Positions 9,428-18,479 are shown, numbered from the stretch's first letter. The stretch is 64,000 bases of DNA from Rhizobiaceae bacterium (GCA_017643025.1 JAEPOG010000004.1:124001-188000), one strand, 5' to 3'. The notes: a model not told the origin generated them from the letters alone. Program-made: numbers and translations.

Positions 9428-10243
9428 ATGCGTACCCCCTGGATCGCGGCCGCGAGCAGCCGCGCCGGACGCAATGCGCGCATAGCGGCGCTCAGCGCGG
9501 TATTGACCGTCGCGGGCCTGGTTGCGACCGCCTGCTCGCCCAATGGTGTGCTCTCGCTTACGCCGCATGTATCTGTCGGCGACAAGACTTCGTCAGTCGG
9601 CCGTCCCGCGACCGGTCTGCAAAGGCTGGTGCCCAGTAATCCCACCATGGCTGCCTTTCCACGCTGGACCGAGCCTCGCTCGCCGGGCGGCGTCATGCCT
9701 GCCGACGAGATCGCGTGCCGCCAGGAGCTGCGGCGCATTGGCGTACGTTTCGAAGACCTTGCTCCGATCGACGACGGGGGCTCGTGCCAGATAGACTATC
9801 CGGTCAAGGTCGCCAGCCTGTCGGGCGGCATCGACATGAAACCGGACGCCACCTTGACCTGCCAGATGGCGCTGGCATTCGCGCAGTGGACCAAGAACGA
9901 GCTCGCTCCGACCGCGCGGACCCGCTATTTCACCGGGATCAAGACAATCCATCAGGGTTCCAGCTATTCCTGCCGCAACATCGCGGGAACGCGGACCGCC
10001 TCCGAGCATTCCAAGGGCAATGCCCTCGACGTCATGCGCATTGAGCTGAACAGCGGTCGCGACATCGACGTGCGGCGCCCGGGCATCTTCATGTTCCGGC
10101 AGAAGAACCTGCTCAACAATGTGCGGCAGGGCGGTTGCGAATATTTCAGCACCGTTCTCGGTCCCGGCTACAATGCCGACCACGCCGACCATTTCCATTT
10201 CGACATCAAGGAACGCCGCAACGGCTACGTGGCCTGCCGCTGA
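9428..10243 (+). CDS. Extensin-like C-terminal domain protein, exported (paralogue 2)
   Basis: This 271-aa protein is a paralogue of the preceding gene. It shares ADEIACRQELRRIGVRFEDLAPI, CQIDYPVKVASL, the SEHSKGNALDVM and DHADHFHFDIKERR motifs (candidate metal ligands His, Asp, His), and the same terminal Cys-Arg. The N terminus has a hydrophobic stretch ending in Ala-Cys (VATAC), which could be a weak lipobox or a signal peptide. ATG 9428 follows AGAGGGGA at 7 bp. The pair looks like an old tandem duplication: the domains are clearly related but the linkers are not. Confidence 0.8.
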   Translation: MRTPWIAAASSRAGRNARIAALSAVLTVAGLVATACSPNGVLSLTPHVSVGDKTSSVGRPATGLQRLVPSNPTMAAFPRWTEPRSPGGVMPADEIACRQELRRIGVRFEDLAPIDDGGSCQIDYPVKVASLSGGIDMKPDATLTCQMALAFAQWTKNELAPTARTRYFTGIKTIHQGSSYSCRNIAGTRTASEHSKGNALDVMRIELNSGRDIDVRRPGIFMFRQKNLLNNVRQGGCEYFSTVLGPGYNADHADHFHFDIKERRNGYVACR

Positions 10244-10299
10244 TTTCGGCGGAACTGAACGGCGTCGCCTTCCGCGCGCCGCGGTGGTAAGCACGAGCG

Positions 10300-11607
10300 A
10301 TGCTTGCCTTTCAGATTGCTGTCGTCGCAGGGCTGATCCTGCTCAACGGTTTCCTCGCACTTTCCGAACTCGCCGTCGTGTCGGCGCGGCCGGCGCGGCT
10401 GCGCGCAGCCCAGCAGCAGGGTCAGAGAGGCGCCAAGCGCGCGCTGGCGCTTGCCGCGAACCCGGGCCGCTTCCTGTCGACCGTACAGATCGGGATAACG
10501 CTTGTCGGGGTTCTGTCCGGCGCATTTTCCGGATCGACGCTGGGCATCAGGCTCGCCGAGAATTTGGTTGAAGCCGGCCTGTCGCCGGGCGTGGCCAACG
10601 CTGTCGGCGTCGGCAGTGTGGTAGCGATCATCACCTACTTCTCGCTCGTCATCGGCGAGTTGGTGCCGAAGCAGATCGCGCTGCGCAACCCGGAGCGCGT
10701 GGCGATGCTCGTTGCGCCGGTCATGCAACTCCTTTCGCGCGTCGCCTTGCCGCTGGTTTGGCTGCTCGACATCTCGGGCAGGACTGTCCTGCTACTTCTC
10801 GGACAATCCGGCGAGGACCGGCAGAAAGTGACGGACGACGAGATTCGCACGCTTGTCGCGGAGGCCGAGCAGCACGGCACGATCGAAAGCGGAGAAAGGC
10901 ACCTCATCGCCGGCGTCATGCGGCTGGGCGACCGCACCGTGCGCTCGCTGATGACGCCCCGCACGGAGGTTGAATGGCTCGACCTGACGGCGAGCAAGGC
11001 GGCGATCCGCAAGAAGGTGATTGAGACGTCGCATTCGCGCATGCCGGCATCGATTGGTGACGATGCGGGTATGGAAGGCGTTATCATCACCCGCGAGGTG
11101 CTGGTTGCGCTGCTGTCGCGCAAACCGTTCGACCCGAAGTCCTTCCTGCGTGAGGCATTGATCGTTCACGACAATGCGGATGCGCTCGACGTGCTGAGCC
11201 TGCTCAAGGAAGCCGAGGTGCCCGTCGCGCTCGTCCATGACGAATACGGCGTGTTCGAGGGACTGGTGACGCCCGCCGACATTCTGGAGACAATCGCGGG
11301 AGCTTTCCGCGCCGACATCGACGCCGACGAGCCGCCGTCGGTGCAGCGCGCCGACGGGTCGTGGCTGCTGGCCGGCTACATGTATGCCGACGAGATGGCC
11401 GACACGCTTGGTTTCACCCTGCCGGCCCGGCGCGAATACGACACTGTCGCCGGCTTCATCCTGTCCCATCTCCACCATCTGCCGGAGCCCGGCGAAACGG
11501 TGGACGCCTCAGGCTGGCGTTTCGAGGTGGTCGATCTCGACGGCCGCCGCATCGACAAGGTGATCGCCTCGCGGCTTCCCGCGACGCACCGCGAACGGCT
11601 GGATTGA
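10300..11607 (+). CDS. CNNM/CorC-family hemolysin-like membrane protein
   Basis: The 435-aa protein has an N-terminal CNNM (DUF21) membrane domain with about four transmembrane helices (residues 3-25, 60-80, 100-120, 135-160). It contains FLALSELAVVSARPARL and IGELVPKQIALRNPERVA. A CBS pair follows (MTPRTEVEWLDL at about residue 215; VHDEYGVFEGLVTPADILE at about 310), then a C-terminal CorC/HlyC domain. Members take part in Mg2+ or other divalent cation transport or its regulation, with CBS domains sensing nucleotides. It stands alone. The name hemolysin is historical and should not be read as toxin activity. Confidence 0.88.
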   Translation: MLAFQIAVVAGLILLNGFLALSELAVVSARPARLRAAQQQGQRGAKRALALAANPGRFLSTVQIGITLVGVLSGAFSGSTLGIRLAENLVEAGLSPGVANAVGVGSVVAIITYFSLVIGELVPKQIALRNPERVAMLVAPVMQLLSRVALPLVWLLDISGRTVLLLLGQSGEDRQKVTDDEIRTLVAEAEQHGTIESGERHLIAGVMRLGDRTVRSLMTPRTEVEWLDLTASKAAIRKKVIETSHSRMPASIGDDAGMEGVIITREVLVALLSRKPFDPKSFLREALIVHDNADALDVLSLLKEAEVPVALVHDEYGVFEGLVTPADILETIAGAFRADIDADEPPSVQRADGSWLLAGYMYADEMADTLGFTLPARREYDTVAGFILSHLHHLPEPGETVDASGWRFEVVDLDGRRIDKVIASRLPATHRERLD

Positions 11608-11649
11608 ACGAGCGGGCCTGACCGGCCCGCCCGGTTTCGAGAAGGCTGT

Positions 11650-12249
11650 CTAGGCGGCCTTCGCCTGGGCGGCGTCGGCTGCGCGGGCCGACTTCAGCGC
11701 GCCGGTCCACCATGCAAGCTGGTCGAGCATGTCGTCGGCGCTCTGGTTGAGGAAGTCGAACTCCCCAAGCTTCTTCCTGTTCTGAACGACGTCCATGTAG
11801 ACCGGGAACATGATGTGCACGCCGGCGCGGATCGGGCTCATCTGAAGCTCGATGGCGTTCAGGCGCAGCTGCTCGATAGCGCGCGCACCGCCGACGCCGC
11901 CATAGCCGACGAACGCCGCAGTCTTCCTGTTCCACTGTCCGTAGGCGTAGTCGAGCGCGTTCTTCAGCACGCCTGTCGGGCCGCGATTGTATTCGGCGGC
12001 GGTGAAAATGAAGCCGTCGAACTCGGCAACCTTCTTCTGCCAGGCTTTCGCAACCTCGCTTTCGCTCGGTGCGTAGGCGGGCGACATCGCCTCATCGAAC
12101 AGCGGCAGCGGATAGTCGCGGAGATCCACAATCTCGACGTCGAAGTCGCCGCGCTTCACCGCGCGGTCGTAAATCCACTGCTTGGGATGGTCTGCAAAAC
12201 GGCCGGGCCTTGTGGAGCCGACGACGATTGCTATCTTTGGTCTGGACAT
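11650..12249 (-). CDS. NAD(P)H-dependent FMN reductase
   Basis: This 199-aa flavodoxin-fold enzyme has the FMN-phosphate loop GSTRPGRFADHP at residues 11-22 and the AAEYNRGPTGVLKNALDY motif of the NADPH-dependent FMN reductase family (azoreductase/quinone reductase-like). ATG 12249 is used because AAAGGAAA precedes it and the conserved strand starts at once; the frame extends 35 codons further without support. It is divergent from an HxlR regulator, with a 17-bp perfect palindrome between them, so it is very likely the regulator's target and part of a quinone or electrophile response. Confidence 0.9.
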   Translation of the reverse strand: MSRPKIAIVVGSTRPGRFADHPKQWIYDRAVKRGDFDVEIVDLRDYPLPLFDEAMSPAYAPSESEVAKAWQKKVAEFDGFIFTAAEYNRGPTGVLKNALDYAYGQWNRKTAAFVGYGGVGGARAIEQLRLNAIELQMSPIRAGVHIMFPVYMDVVQNRKKLGEFDFLNQSADDMLDQLAWWTGALKSARAADAAQAKAA

Positions 12250-12274
12250 TTGCGCGGTTTCCTTTCGCAACTTT

Positions 12275-12291
12275 GGTATAAAATCTATACC
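12275..12291. promoter_or_regulatory. Palindromic operator between FMN reductase and HxlR regulator
   Basis: GGTATA-AAATC-TATACC is a perfect inverted repeat with a 5-bp spacer, 26 bp from the reductase start and 49 bp from the regulator start. Its TATA halves could overlap -10 elements in both directions. HxlR/YodB-type dimers bind sites of this shape. Confidence 0.65.
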
Positions 12292-12339
12292 GCGCGCTAA
12301 TTTGGAAACCCACCAGGCGACGGGCAAGGAGGCTTTTCG

Positions 12340-12726
12340 TTGACAGACAGTCACCCACGGTTGCCGGTCGAGGTGGAGTCAGCGGATTGCCGTGCGATTA
12401 GCGATATCCTGTCGCGGGTTGGCGACAAGTGGACGGTGTTGGTCGTCGAGATTCTCGGCACCGGACCGAGCCGATTCAACGAGCTAAGGCGTCAGGTCGG
12501 CGGCATATCGCAGAAGATGCTCACGACGACACTGCGCCAGCTCGAACGTGACGGAATGGTGCGGCGGACCGTGACAGCGACCATTCCACCGCGCGTCGAT
12601 TACGAACTCACCGACCTTGGCCGTGACCTCCTCGTTCCCGTCCATGCGCTTGGCGACTGGGCGCGCGCCAACATGGCGAAGATCGAAAGCGCGCGGTTGC
12701 GCTTCGATGAGGAAGCAGAGAGCTAG
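12340..12726 (+). CDS. HxlR-family transcriptional regulator
   Basis: The 128-aa winged-helix protein matches the HxlR family: CRAISDILSRVGDKWTVLVVEILG, RFNELRRQVGGISQKMLTTTLRQLERDGMV and VDYELTDLG. Cys17 sits at the position used for redox or quinone sensing in YodB/QorR-type members. The start codon is TTG 12340, supported by AAGGAGG 7 bp upstream; no in-frame ATG nearby keeps the N terminus. It probably represses the divergent FMN reductase through the palindrome between them. Confidence 0.92.
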   Translation: MTDSHPRLPVEVESADCRAISDILSRVGDKWTVLVVEILGTGPSRFNELRRQVGGISQKMLTTTLRQLERDGMVRRTVTATIPPRVDYELTDLGRDLLVPVHALGDWARANMAKIESARLRFDEEAES

Positions 12727-12736
12727 GCGACCGGCC

Positions 12737-13192
12737 TTATTCCGGCGGTATCGGCGACGGTTTCCCGTCGCCATCAAGCGCTACCATGATGATGTCGGCA
12801 TGGGTGACGCGTTCCATGACGTCTGACAGATAGCGCTGCGCCCAAGCCTCGACGCGCAGCGTCATCGAGGTGCGCCCGACCTTGGTGATGTCGATATAGA
12901 CGCACAGCGTGTCGCCAACCTTCATCGGCTTGGCGAAAGCCATCTCGCGCACCGCCGCCGTCACAACACGCCCCTTGGCGCGTTCGGCCGCGCGAATGCC
13001 GCAGGCGAGATCCATCTGCGCCATGACCCAGCCGCCGAAGATGTCGCCCGCCGCGTTGGCGTCTGCCGGCATGGCCAGCGTGCGCAGTGTCAGCTCCCCG
13101 ACCGGGACTTCGATATCCGCCAAGACGATGCCCTCACCATTCGCTTCAGGATTAGCGGATGCCGGCGGCTGAGGCGAGCGCGGTTTCATCAT
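12737..13192 (-). CDS. Acyl-CoA thioesterase, YciA/BACH type
   Basis: This 151-aa hot-dog fold enzyme hydrolyses acyl-CoA to fatty acid and CoA. The motif DANAAGDIFGGWVMAQMDLACG (residues about 43-64) contains the catalytic Asp and Gly pattern of YciA, followed by VVTAAVREMAFAKPMKVGD. The first 25 residues are Pro/Ala-rich and probably disordered. It is convergent with the HxlR gene 10 bp away. Confidence 0.9.
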   Translation of the reverse strand: MMKPRSPQPPASANPEANGEGIVLADIEVPVGELTLRTLAMPADANAAGDIFGGWVMAQMDLACGIRAAERAKGRVVTAAVREMAFAKPMKVGDTLCVYIDITKVGRTSMTLRVEAWAQRYLSDVMERVTHADIIMVALDGDGKPSPIPPE

Positions 13193-13301
13193 TCATTCCC
13201 GTCGCGGTCGCAAATTCCACAACCGGTGACGGAATGCGCCGGTGACGCCCGCCTGCGGGCGGCGCTACAGTCCGCCGCCGGAGATTGGTGCTCAGACACA
13301 C

Positions 13302-14918
13302 ATGCAGGAATTCGATTTCATCGTCGTCGGCGCGGGTTCGGCCGGATGCGTCGTTGCCGAACGACTGACCGCGAACGGCCGATATTCCGTGCTCCTGCTC
13401 GAAGCCGGCGGGACGGATCGCCGCTTCTATGTCCAGATGCCGCTGGGCTACGGCAAGACGTTTTTCGATCCCAGGGTCAACTGGAAGTACCGCGCCGAGC
13501 CGGATCCCGGCCTTGCCGGCAATGCCGACTGGTGGCCGCGGGGCAAGCTGCTGGGCGGTTCGAGTTCCATCAATGCGATGGTCTGGATACGCGGCCAGCG
13601 CGAGGACTATGACGGTTGGCGCGCCGCCGGCAATGTCGGCTGGGGTTATGACGACCTGCTGCCCGTGTTCAGGGCGATCGAGCACAATCAGGCGGGCGTA
13701 AGCGACAGCCGCGGTAACGGCGGTCCGATGCATGTCAGCGACATACGCCCCTTCGTGCACCCGCTGGTGCACCGCTACCTCCAGGCCGCGCAGCAGGCGG
13801 GCCTGCCCCTCTGCGATGAGCTAAGCTGCGGCGACACCGAAGGCGCGGGTGTCTACCAGATCACCACCCATGCGGGGCGGCGCATGTCGGCGGCGCGGGC
13901 CTTCCTCTACCCTGCCCTGCGGCGCAGGAACCTGAAACTGGTCACCGGCGCGCTGGCGACACGCATCCTGTTCGAAGGAAAGCGGGCCACGGGGGTCGAA
14001 TACAAGGCCGGCAGCCGCACGCATTCAGCCCGCGCGCGCTGCGAAGTGATCGTCAGCGGCGGGTCCGTCAACTCGCCGCAACTGCTGGAGCTGTCGGGCA
14101 TCGGCTCGCCGGAACTGCTCGGCGGTCTTGGCATCCCGGTGGTCCAGGCAAACCCGCAGGTCGGCGAAAACCTGGCCGACCATCTCGGGCTCAACTACAG
14201 CTGGAAGGCGAAGGTTCCGACACTCAACCAGATGCTGCGGCCATGGTGGGGCAAGCTGTCGGCCGGAAGCCGCTACCTTCTGCTGCGCAACGGACCGCTG
14301 TCGATGAGCATGAACCAGGGCGGCGGCTTCTTCCGCACCGACCCTGCGCAGGTCCGCCCCAACATGCAGCTCTATTTCCAGGCGTTTTCGACCGTCATCC
14401 CTAAGCCGGGCGAACGGCCGATCCTGACGCCCGACCCATGGCCGGGATATTCCATCGGCCTGTCAAACTGCCGCCCGACAAGTCGCGGCTCCATCCACAT
14501 TCGAACAGCCGATCCGGAAGACGCGCCACGGATCGTCGCCAATGCTTACTCCACCGACGCTGACGTGTCGGAAATGCTGGCGGCGGTGAAATATCTGCGC
14601 CGCATCGCGTCCATGCCGGCGCTGGCCGACATCACCGTGGAGGAGGTGCTGCCGGGCGCCGGACTGACGAGCGACGACGACCTCGTCACCGATTTCCGCC
14701 GCCGCAGCGGCACCGTCTATCACCCGGTTTCGACCTGCCGCATGGGACCGGATGCAGCGACCTCGGTCGTCGACCCCAGGCTCAAGGTGCATGGGGTCGA
14801 GCGACTCCGGGTAATCGACGCATCGGTTTTCCCGACGATCATCAGCTCCAACACCAATGCGACAGCTGTCGCCACCGGCGCCAAGGGCGCCGCGATGGTG
14901 CTGGAAGACAATCTGTAG
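13302..14918 (+). CDS. GMC-family FAD-dependent oxidoreductase
   Basis: The 538-aa flavoprotein is of choline dehydrogenase/alcohol oxidase type. It has the N-terminal FAD site VGAGSAGCVVAERL (residues 8-21), the GMC signature GKLLGGSSSINAMVWIRG, the second signature SGGSVNSPQLLELSGIG, and the catalytic C-terminal pair VYHPVSTCRMG and SSNTNATAVATGAKG. ATG 13302 starts exactly at the FAD strand. The ribosome binding site is weak. The substrate (an alcohol, sugar or choline-like compound) cannot be read from sequence. betB or betI are not adjacent, so I do not call it betA. Confidence 0.87.
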   Translation: MQEFDFIVVGAGSAGCVVAERLTANGRYSVLLLEAGGTDRRFYVQMPLGYGKTFFDPRVNWKYRAEPDPGLAGNADWWPRGKLLGGSSSINAMVWIRGQREDYDGWRAAGNVGWGYDDLLPVFRAIEHNQAGVSDSRGNGGPMHVSDIRPFVHPLVHRYLQAAQQAGLPLCDELSCGDTEGAGVYQITTHAGRRMSAARAFLYPALRRRNLKLVTGALATRILFEGKRATGVEYKAGSRTHSARARCEVIVSGGSVNSPQLLELSGIGSPELLGGLGIPVVQANPQVGENLADHLGLNYSWKAKVPTLNQMLRPWWGKLSAGSRYLLLRNGPLSMSMNQGGGFFRTDPAQVRPNMQLYFQAFSTVIPKPGERPILTPDPWPGYSIGLSNCRPTSRGSIHIRTADPEDAPRIVANAYSTDADVSEMLAAVKYLRRIASMPALADITVEEVLPGAGLTSDDDLVTDFRRRSGTVYHPVSTCRMGPDAATSVVDPRLKVHGVERLRVIDASVFPTIISSNTNATAVATGAKGAAMVLEDNL

Positions 14919-14922
14919 ACGG

Positions 14923-15441
14923 TCAGGCCAACTGCCGTGCCAGATCGGCGTGAACGACATCGCCAATAAGCTTCGCCAGCGAGCCCGGAACGATCTCGTT
15001 GGCCAGCAGCCGCGCCGGATCGACCGGACGGGGCATCGCGATCTGCCCGGCCGGAATGCGTTCGAAGCCGAGCGGGCCGTAATAGGGCGCATCGCCCACC
15101 AGGAGGACAAGGCCGTGACCGGCCTTCTCCGCCGCTTCGACGGCGATGCGCACCAGCTTGCGCCCAATGCCGACATTCTTGTGCTTGGGCCGCACGGCAA
15201 GCGGGCCGAGCAGCACCGCCTGACCTTCGCCCGCGCCGACCGGCGTCATGCGCACGGAGGCGACCACCTCGCCGTCGACAAGCGCGACAAATGACAGCGC
15301 CATATCGTGCGGTCCGCCCTCGCGGATCTTGTAAGCCGCGCGCGTGAAACGGCCCGGACCAAAGGCCTCCGCGTTGATTTCTTCTATTGCCTGATCGTGT
15401 GCCGGCTCTTCCGGCAGATAGACGACATCCGTGATGCTCAT
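14923..15441 (-). CDS. GNAT-family N-acetyltransferase
   Basis: This 172-aa protein has the acetyl-CoA binding region LLGPLAVRPKHKNVGIGRKLVRIAVEAA (R/Q-x-x-G-x-G/A at residues about 88-93), then GLVLLVGDAPYYGPLGFERI. That pattern is typical of the YhbS-like GNAT subgroup. ATG 15441 follows GGAA; an upstream start would add 25 unconserved residues. It is convergent with the GMC gene 4 bp away. Substrate unknown. Confidence 0.88.
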   Translation of the reverse strand: MSITDVVYLPEEPAHDQAIEEINAEAFGPGRFTRAAYKIREGGPHDMALSFVALVDGEVVASVRMTPVGAGEGQAVLLGPLAVRPKHKNVGIGRKLVRIAVEAAEKAGHGLVLLVGDAPYYGPLGFERIPAGQIAMPRPVDPARLLANEIVPGSLAKLIGDVVHADLARQLA

Positions 15442-15718
15442 CGAACTGTTTCCGCTGACGAATTGGAATCCGGGCGCAGCCGCCCGCACAAGGCTGCGCC
15501 GCTCAGGCGCGCACACCCATTCGTCGTCGCTGGAAACAGGTTACTTCGGTCACGATGTCCCCCCAAAAAGCGAAAAACGCCGTAGCACCGTTTGACTGAC
15601 CGCGCAATCGCCGAGGTGGCGTGCCCGGCGGATCGGTTGACGGTCAGTTTACCGGGCCGGCCTTCCATCGACATGCCCCTTTGCCTAAGTCTGCGGGCAG
15701 ACGAAAAGGATATCGACC

Positions 15719-16708
15719 ATGGGCATGCTCATCGATGGCGTCTGGCAGGACGTCCAACGCGACACCAAAAGAAGCGGCGGACGGTTCGTGCGATCGCAGT
15801 CGCAGTGGCGCGACTGGGTGACCGCCGACGGCAAGCCCGTCGAGGGACGCGAACGCGGTTTCAAGGCCGAGCCTGGTCGCTACCACCTGTACGTTTCACT
15901 GGCGTGCCCCTGGGCGCATAGGACGATGATCTTCCGCAAGCTGAAGAAGCTCGAGGATGTGATTTCGGTCTCTGTCGTGCATCATTTCCTCGGCAAGGAC
16001 GGTTGGACCTTCCAGAAGGGCGAAGGCGGCACCGGCGATGATCTCTACGGGCTGGATTTCCTGCACCAGATCTACACGCGCGCCGACCCGAACTATTCAG
16101 GCCGGGTGACCGTGCCGGTTCTTTGGGACCGCAAGCAGGAGACGATCGTTTCCAATGAGTCAGCGGAGATCATCCGTATGCTCAACGACGCCTTCGACGA
16201 ATGGGGCGATGCTTCGCTGGACTTCTACCCGAGCCCCCTGCGCGCGGAAATTGATGCCGTGAACGAGCGCGTCTACGCGACGGTCAACAATGGCGTTTAC
16301 CGCAACGGGTTCGCCACATCGCAGGAAGCCTATGAAGAGGCATTCGGCGAGCTGTTCGCGACACTGGACGATCTGGAGGAAAGGCTCGGGCGCCAGCGCT
16401 ATCTGGCGGGCAATGTGCTGACCGAGGCTGACTGGCGGCTGTTCACGACGCTGATCCGCTTCGACGCCGTGTATTACTCGCACTTCAAGTGCAATTTGCG
16501 CAGGATCGGCGACTATCCCAACCTGTCCAACTATCTGCGCGAACTCTATCAGGTGCCGGGCGTCGCCGAGACGGTCGATATTCCGTACATCAAGGCTCAC
16601 TATTACGGCAGCCATGAGAGCGTGAACCCCACGCGCATTGTGCCGGTCGGGCCGCTACTGGACTTCGATGCGCCGCATGATCGCGGCCGCCTCAAGGCGG
16701 CCGCGTGA
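15719..16708 (+). CDS. yqjG: Glutathionyl-hydroquinone reductase (Xi-class GST)
   Basis: The 329-aa protein matches the YqjG/ECM4 family. The active-site Cys lies in VSLACPWAHRTMIFRKLK at about residue 63, followed by SVVHHFLGKDGWTF, VPVLWDRKQETIVSNESAEIIRML, and the helical C-terminal domain. These enzymes remove glutathione from glutathionyl-hydroquinones. AAAAGGA lies 9 bp upstream of the ATG. The last codons form a perfect 10-bp hairpin (16682-16691/16696-16705) with no T run, so it is probably not an intrinsic terminator. Confidence 0.92.
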   Translation: MGMLIDGVWQDVQRDTKRSGGRFVRSQSQWRDWVTADGKPVEGRERGFKAEPGRYHLYVSLACPWAHRTMIFRKLKKLEDVISVSVVHHFLGKDGWTFQKGEGGTGDDLYGLDFLHQIYTRADPNYSGRVTVPVLWDRKQETIVSNESAEIIRMLNDAFDEWGDASLDFYPSPLRAEIDAVNERVYATVNNGVYRNGFATSQEAYEEAFGELFATLDDLEERLGRQRYLAGNVLTEADWRLFTTLIRFDAVYYSHFKCNLRRIGDYPNLSNYLRELYQVPGVAETVDIPYIKAHYYGSHESVNPTRIVPVGPLLDFDAPHDRGRLKAAA

Positions 16709-16715
16709 CGGACGA

Positions 16716-16931
16716 CTAGCTGGCGAGCCGCCTGTGCGGTTTTGAAGGCGGGTCGGCCGGCCTGCGATCGTCACACGAGCATTCGCTGGCGAGCGGCTTC
16801 CGGCGCCACTGTTGGCGCGTCTGATCGGCCGGCACCGCGCCCCATGGCGTCCAGACGGCGATGCGCCTGCGCCTTGCCTGCTTTAGATCGATAACCGTCT
16901 GTTCCACCAGTCGCCTCCCGAACGCACACAT
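16716..16931 (-). CDS. Possible small basic protein (doubtful)
   Basis: The 302-bp gap between the hydroquinone reductase and the NUDIX gene holds only short frames. The best is 71 aa from ATG 16931 (MCAFGRRLVEQTVIDLKQAR..., Arg-rich, ending RRLAS). It has no clear ribosome binding site and no recognised domain. I list it so the gap is not left blank; it may be a chance frame in GC-rich DNA. Confidence 0.25.
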   Translation of the reverse strand: MCAFGRRLVEQTVIDLKQARRRRIAVWTPWGAVPADQTRQQWRRKPLASECSCDDRRPADPPSKPHRRLAS

Positions 16932-17010
16932 GGGAAGCTGCAAATGTGCCGATGTTTGGGCACGGAATGTTACGGCGATGCACAAAGCCGTGAACAGAGG
17001 CTTTGGCCAA

Positions 17011-17511
17011 CTACCAATCGGAAGAGACTTTCGCCCCGCGGAGCACCTCTGCGATCCTGCGCCGCGTGCCGGCAGTCGTTTCGGGCGGCAATTCGTTCAC
17101 GGGGAAGAAGCTTGCCTCCGCTATCTCGCGGTCGGGCGCCTTCGGATGATCCTGAATGTAGTCCCGCGCCACATAGAGCAGCACGTGGTCGCGTCGGCTG
17201 GCATGCCGGTTGAAATGAACGGATTTCAGCTCCGCCGGGCCGCTGAGCCGCAAATTGCCTTCTTCATGCAGTTCGCGCGCCATCGCGTCTTCCACCGTCT
17301 CGCCCGTTTCGACACCGCCTCCCGGCAATTGCCATCCGGGCACATAGGTGTGACGGATGAGGAAGACGCTGTTCGTCGCCTCGTCATGAACCAGCACGCG
17401 GACACCCAGCGTCATCGGCCTGCGCAATAGGAAGAAGAGGTGAAACAATCGCGCCCGCAGCCCCGGCCAGCCGGACTGTCGCCGTTCGGCGGTGTCGCTC
17501 GTTATCGTCAT
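17011..17511 (-). CDS. NUDIX hydrolase
   Basis: The complete Nudix box GGGVETGETVEDAMARELHEEG (G-x5-E-x7-R-E-x2-E-E-x-G) lies at about residues 64-85 of 166. It binds the Mg2+ that supports hydrolysis of a nucleoside diphosphate linked to another group. The N terminus has a hydrophobic Arg-flanked stretch (RLFHLFFLLRRP). ATG 17511 has GGGG at a usable distance; a GTG three codons earlier does not. Substrate unknown. It is divergent from the metallophosphoesterase. Confidence 0.9.
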   Translation of the reverse strand: MTITSDTAERRQSGWPGLRARLFHLFFLLRRPMTLGVRVLVHDEATNSVFLIRHTYVPGWQLPGGGVETGETVEDAMARELHEEGNLRLSGPAELKSVHFNRHASRRDHVLLYVARDYIQDHPKAPDREIAEASFFPVNELPPETTAGTRRRIAEVLRGAKVSSDW

Positions 17512-17564
17512 CGCAGCCACGCCCCGCGGATTGAATTTGCGCCCCTCGTCTTTAGAAAGGACCG

Positions 17565-18479
17565 ATGTTCAGGCTTGCCCATCTCTCCGACATCCATCTG
17601 GGACCGCTGCCGGGTGTAACCTACAGGGAACTCGCTTCAAAGCGGATCACCGGTTACATCAACTGGCATCGCAAGCGGCGCCACCATATGCAGGACGGGG
17701 TGACGGCGCGCCTGCTTGAAGATCTGGAAAAACAGGAGCCGAACCATGTCGCCGTCACAGGCGATCTGGTCAATCTCGCGCTGGATGGCGAAATCGAGAT
17801 GGCGCGCCAATGGCTGGAGGCTCTAGGCCCCGCCGACGCGATCTCGCTGGTTCCGGGCAATCACGACGCATATGTGCCCCGCGCGCTCGATCGCGCCTGC
17901 AAGGCCTGGCACCGCTGGATGACGCCCGACGCGCGGCCGGCCAGCACCACCCGTCACGGGTTCCCCTATCTTCACAGACGAGGTCCTCTTGCCCTGATCG
18001 GCGCGTCGTCGGCGCGCGCCACCGCTCCGTTCATGGCCAGCGGCACGTTCTCGCCTGCACAGGCCAAAGGCATGGATGAACTGCTGCGCAAGGCGCATTC
18101 TGATGGGCTCTTTCGTGTGGTGCTGATCCACCACCCGCCTGTGCGTGGCGCGACCTTCACGCACAAGCGGCTGTTCGGAATCGGGCGCTTCCAGAAGGTG
18201 ATCGCGAAACGCGGCGCCGAGCTGATCCTGCACGGCCACACCCACCTTGCCACGACGCACTGGATAAGCGGACCCGACGGACCCGTGCCTGTGGTCGGCG
18301 TACCGGCCGCGGGTCAGGGTGTCGGCGGTTCGAAACCGGCGGCCCAGTACAACCTGTTCGACATCGGCGGCGAGCCGGGCAACTGGACCCTGCGGCTACA
18401 GCGCCGCGGCCTGGCCGGCAGCGCCATCGAACCCGGAAGTATCAAAACTGAAACGTTGAGCACGCGGCAGGCTGCCTAG
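17565..18479 (+). CDS. Metallophosphoesterase, CpdA-like
   Basis: The 304-aa protein has all the calcineurin-like phosphoesterase motifs in order: SDIHLGP (residues 8-14), GDLVN (about 66), PGNHDAYV (about 96), HHPP (about 192) and LHGHTHL (about 222). These ligate a di-metal centre. The closest family with this layout is the cyclic nucleotide phosphodiesterase CpdA group, but substrate is not certain from sequence. Confidence 0.88.
   Translation: MFRLAHLSDIHLGPLPGVTYRELASKRITGYINWHRKRRHHMQDGVTARLLEDLEKQEPNHVAVTGDLVNLALDGEIEMARQWLEALGPADAISLVPGNHDAYVPRALDRACKAWHRWMTPDARPASTTRHGFPYLHRRGPLALIGASSARATAPFMASGTFSPAQAKGMDELLRKAHSDGLFRVVLIHHPPVRGATFTHKRLFGIGRFQKVIAKRGAELILHGHTHLATTHWISGPDGPVPVVGVPAAGQGVGGSKPAAQYNLFDIGGEPGNWTLRLQRRGLAGSAIEPGSIKTETLSTRQAA

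Noticed and set aside
13302..14918. Naming the GMC oxidoreductase betA (choline dehydrogenase)
   Set aside because: The motifs are general to the family. No betB or betI is adjacent, and choXWV is 27 kb away, so substrate cannot be claimed.
16682..16705. A 10-bp perfect GC hairpin at the end of the hydroquinone reductase gene
   Set aside because: It is inside the last codons and lacks a T tract, so it is not a Rho-independent terminator. The Arg/Ala codons may produce it by chance.
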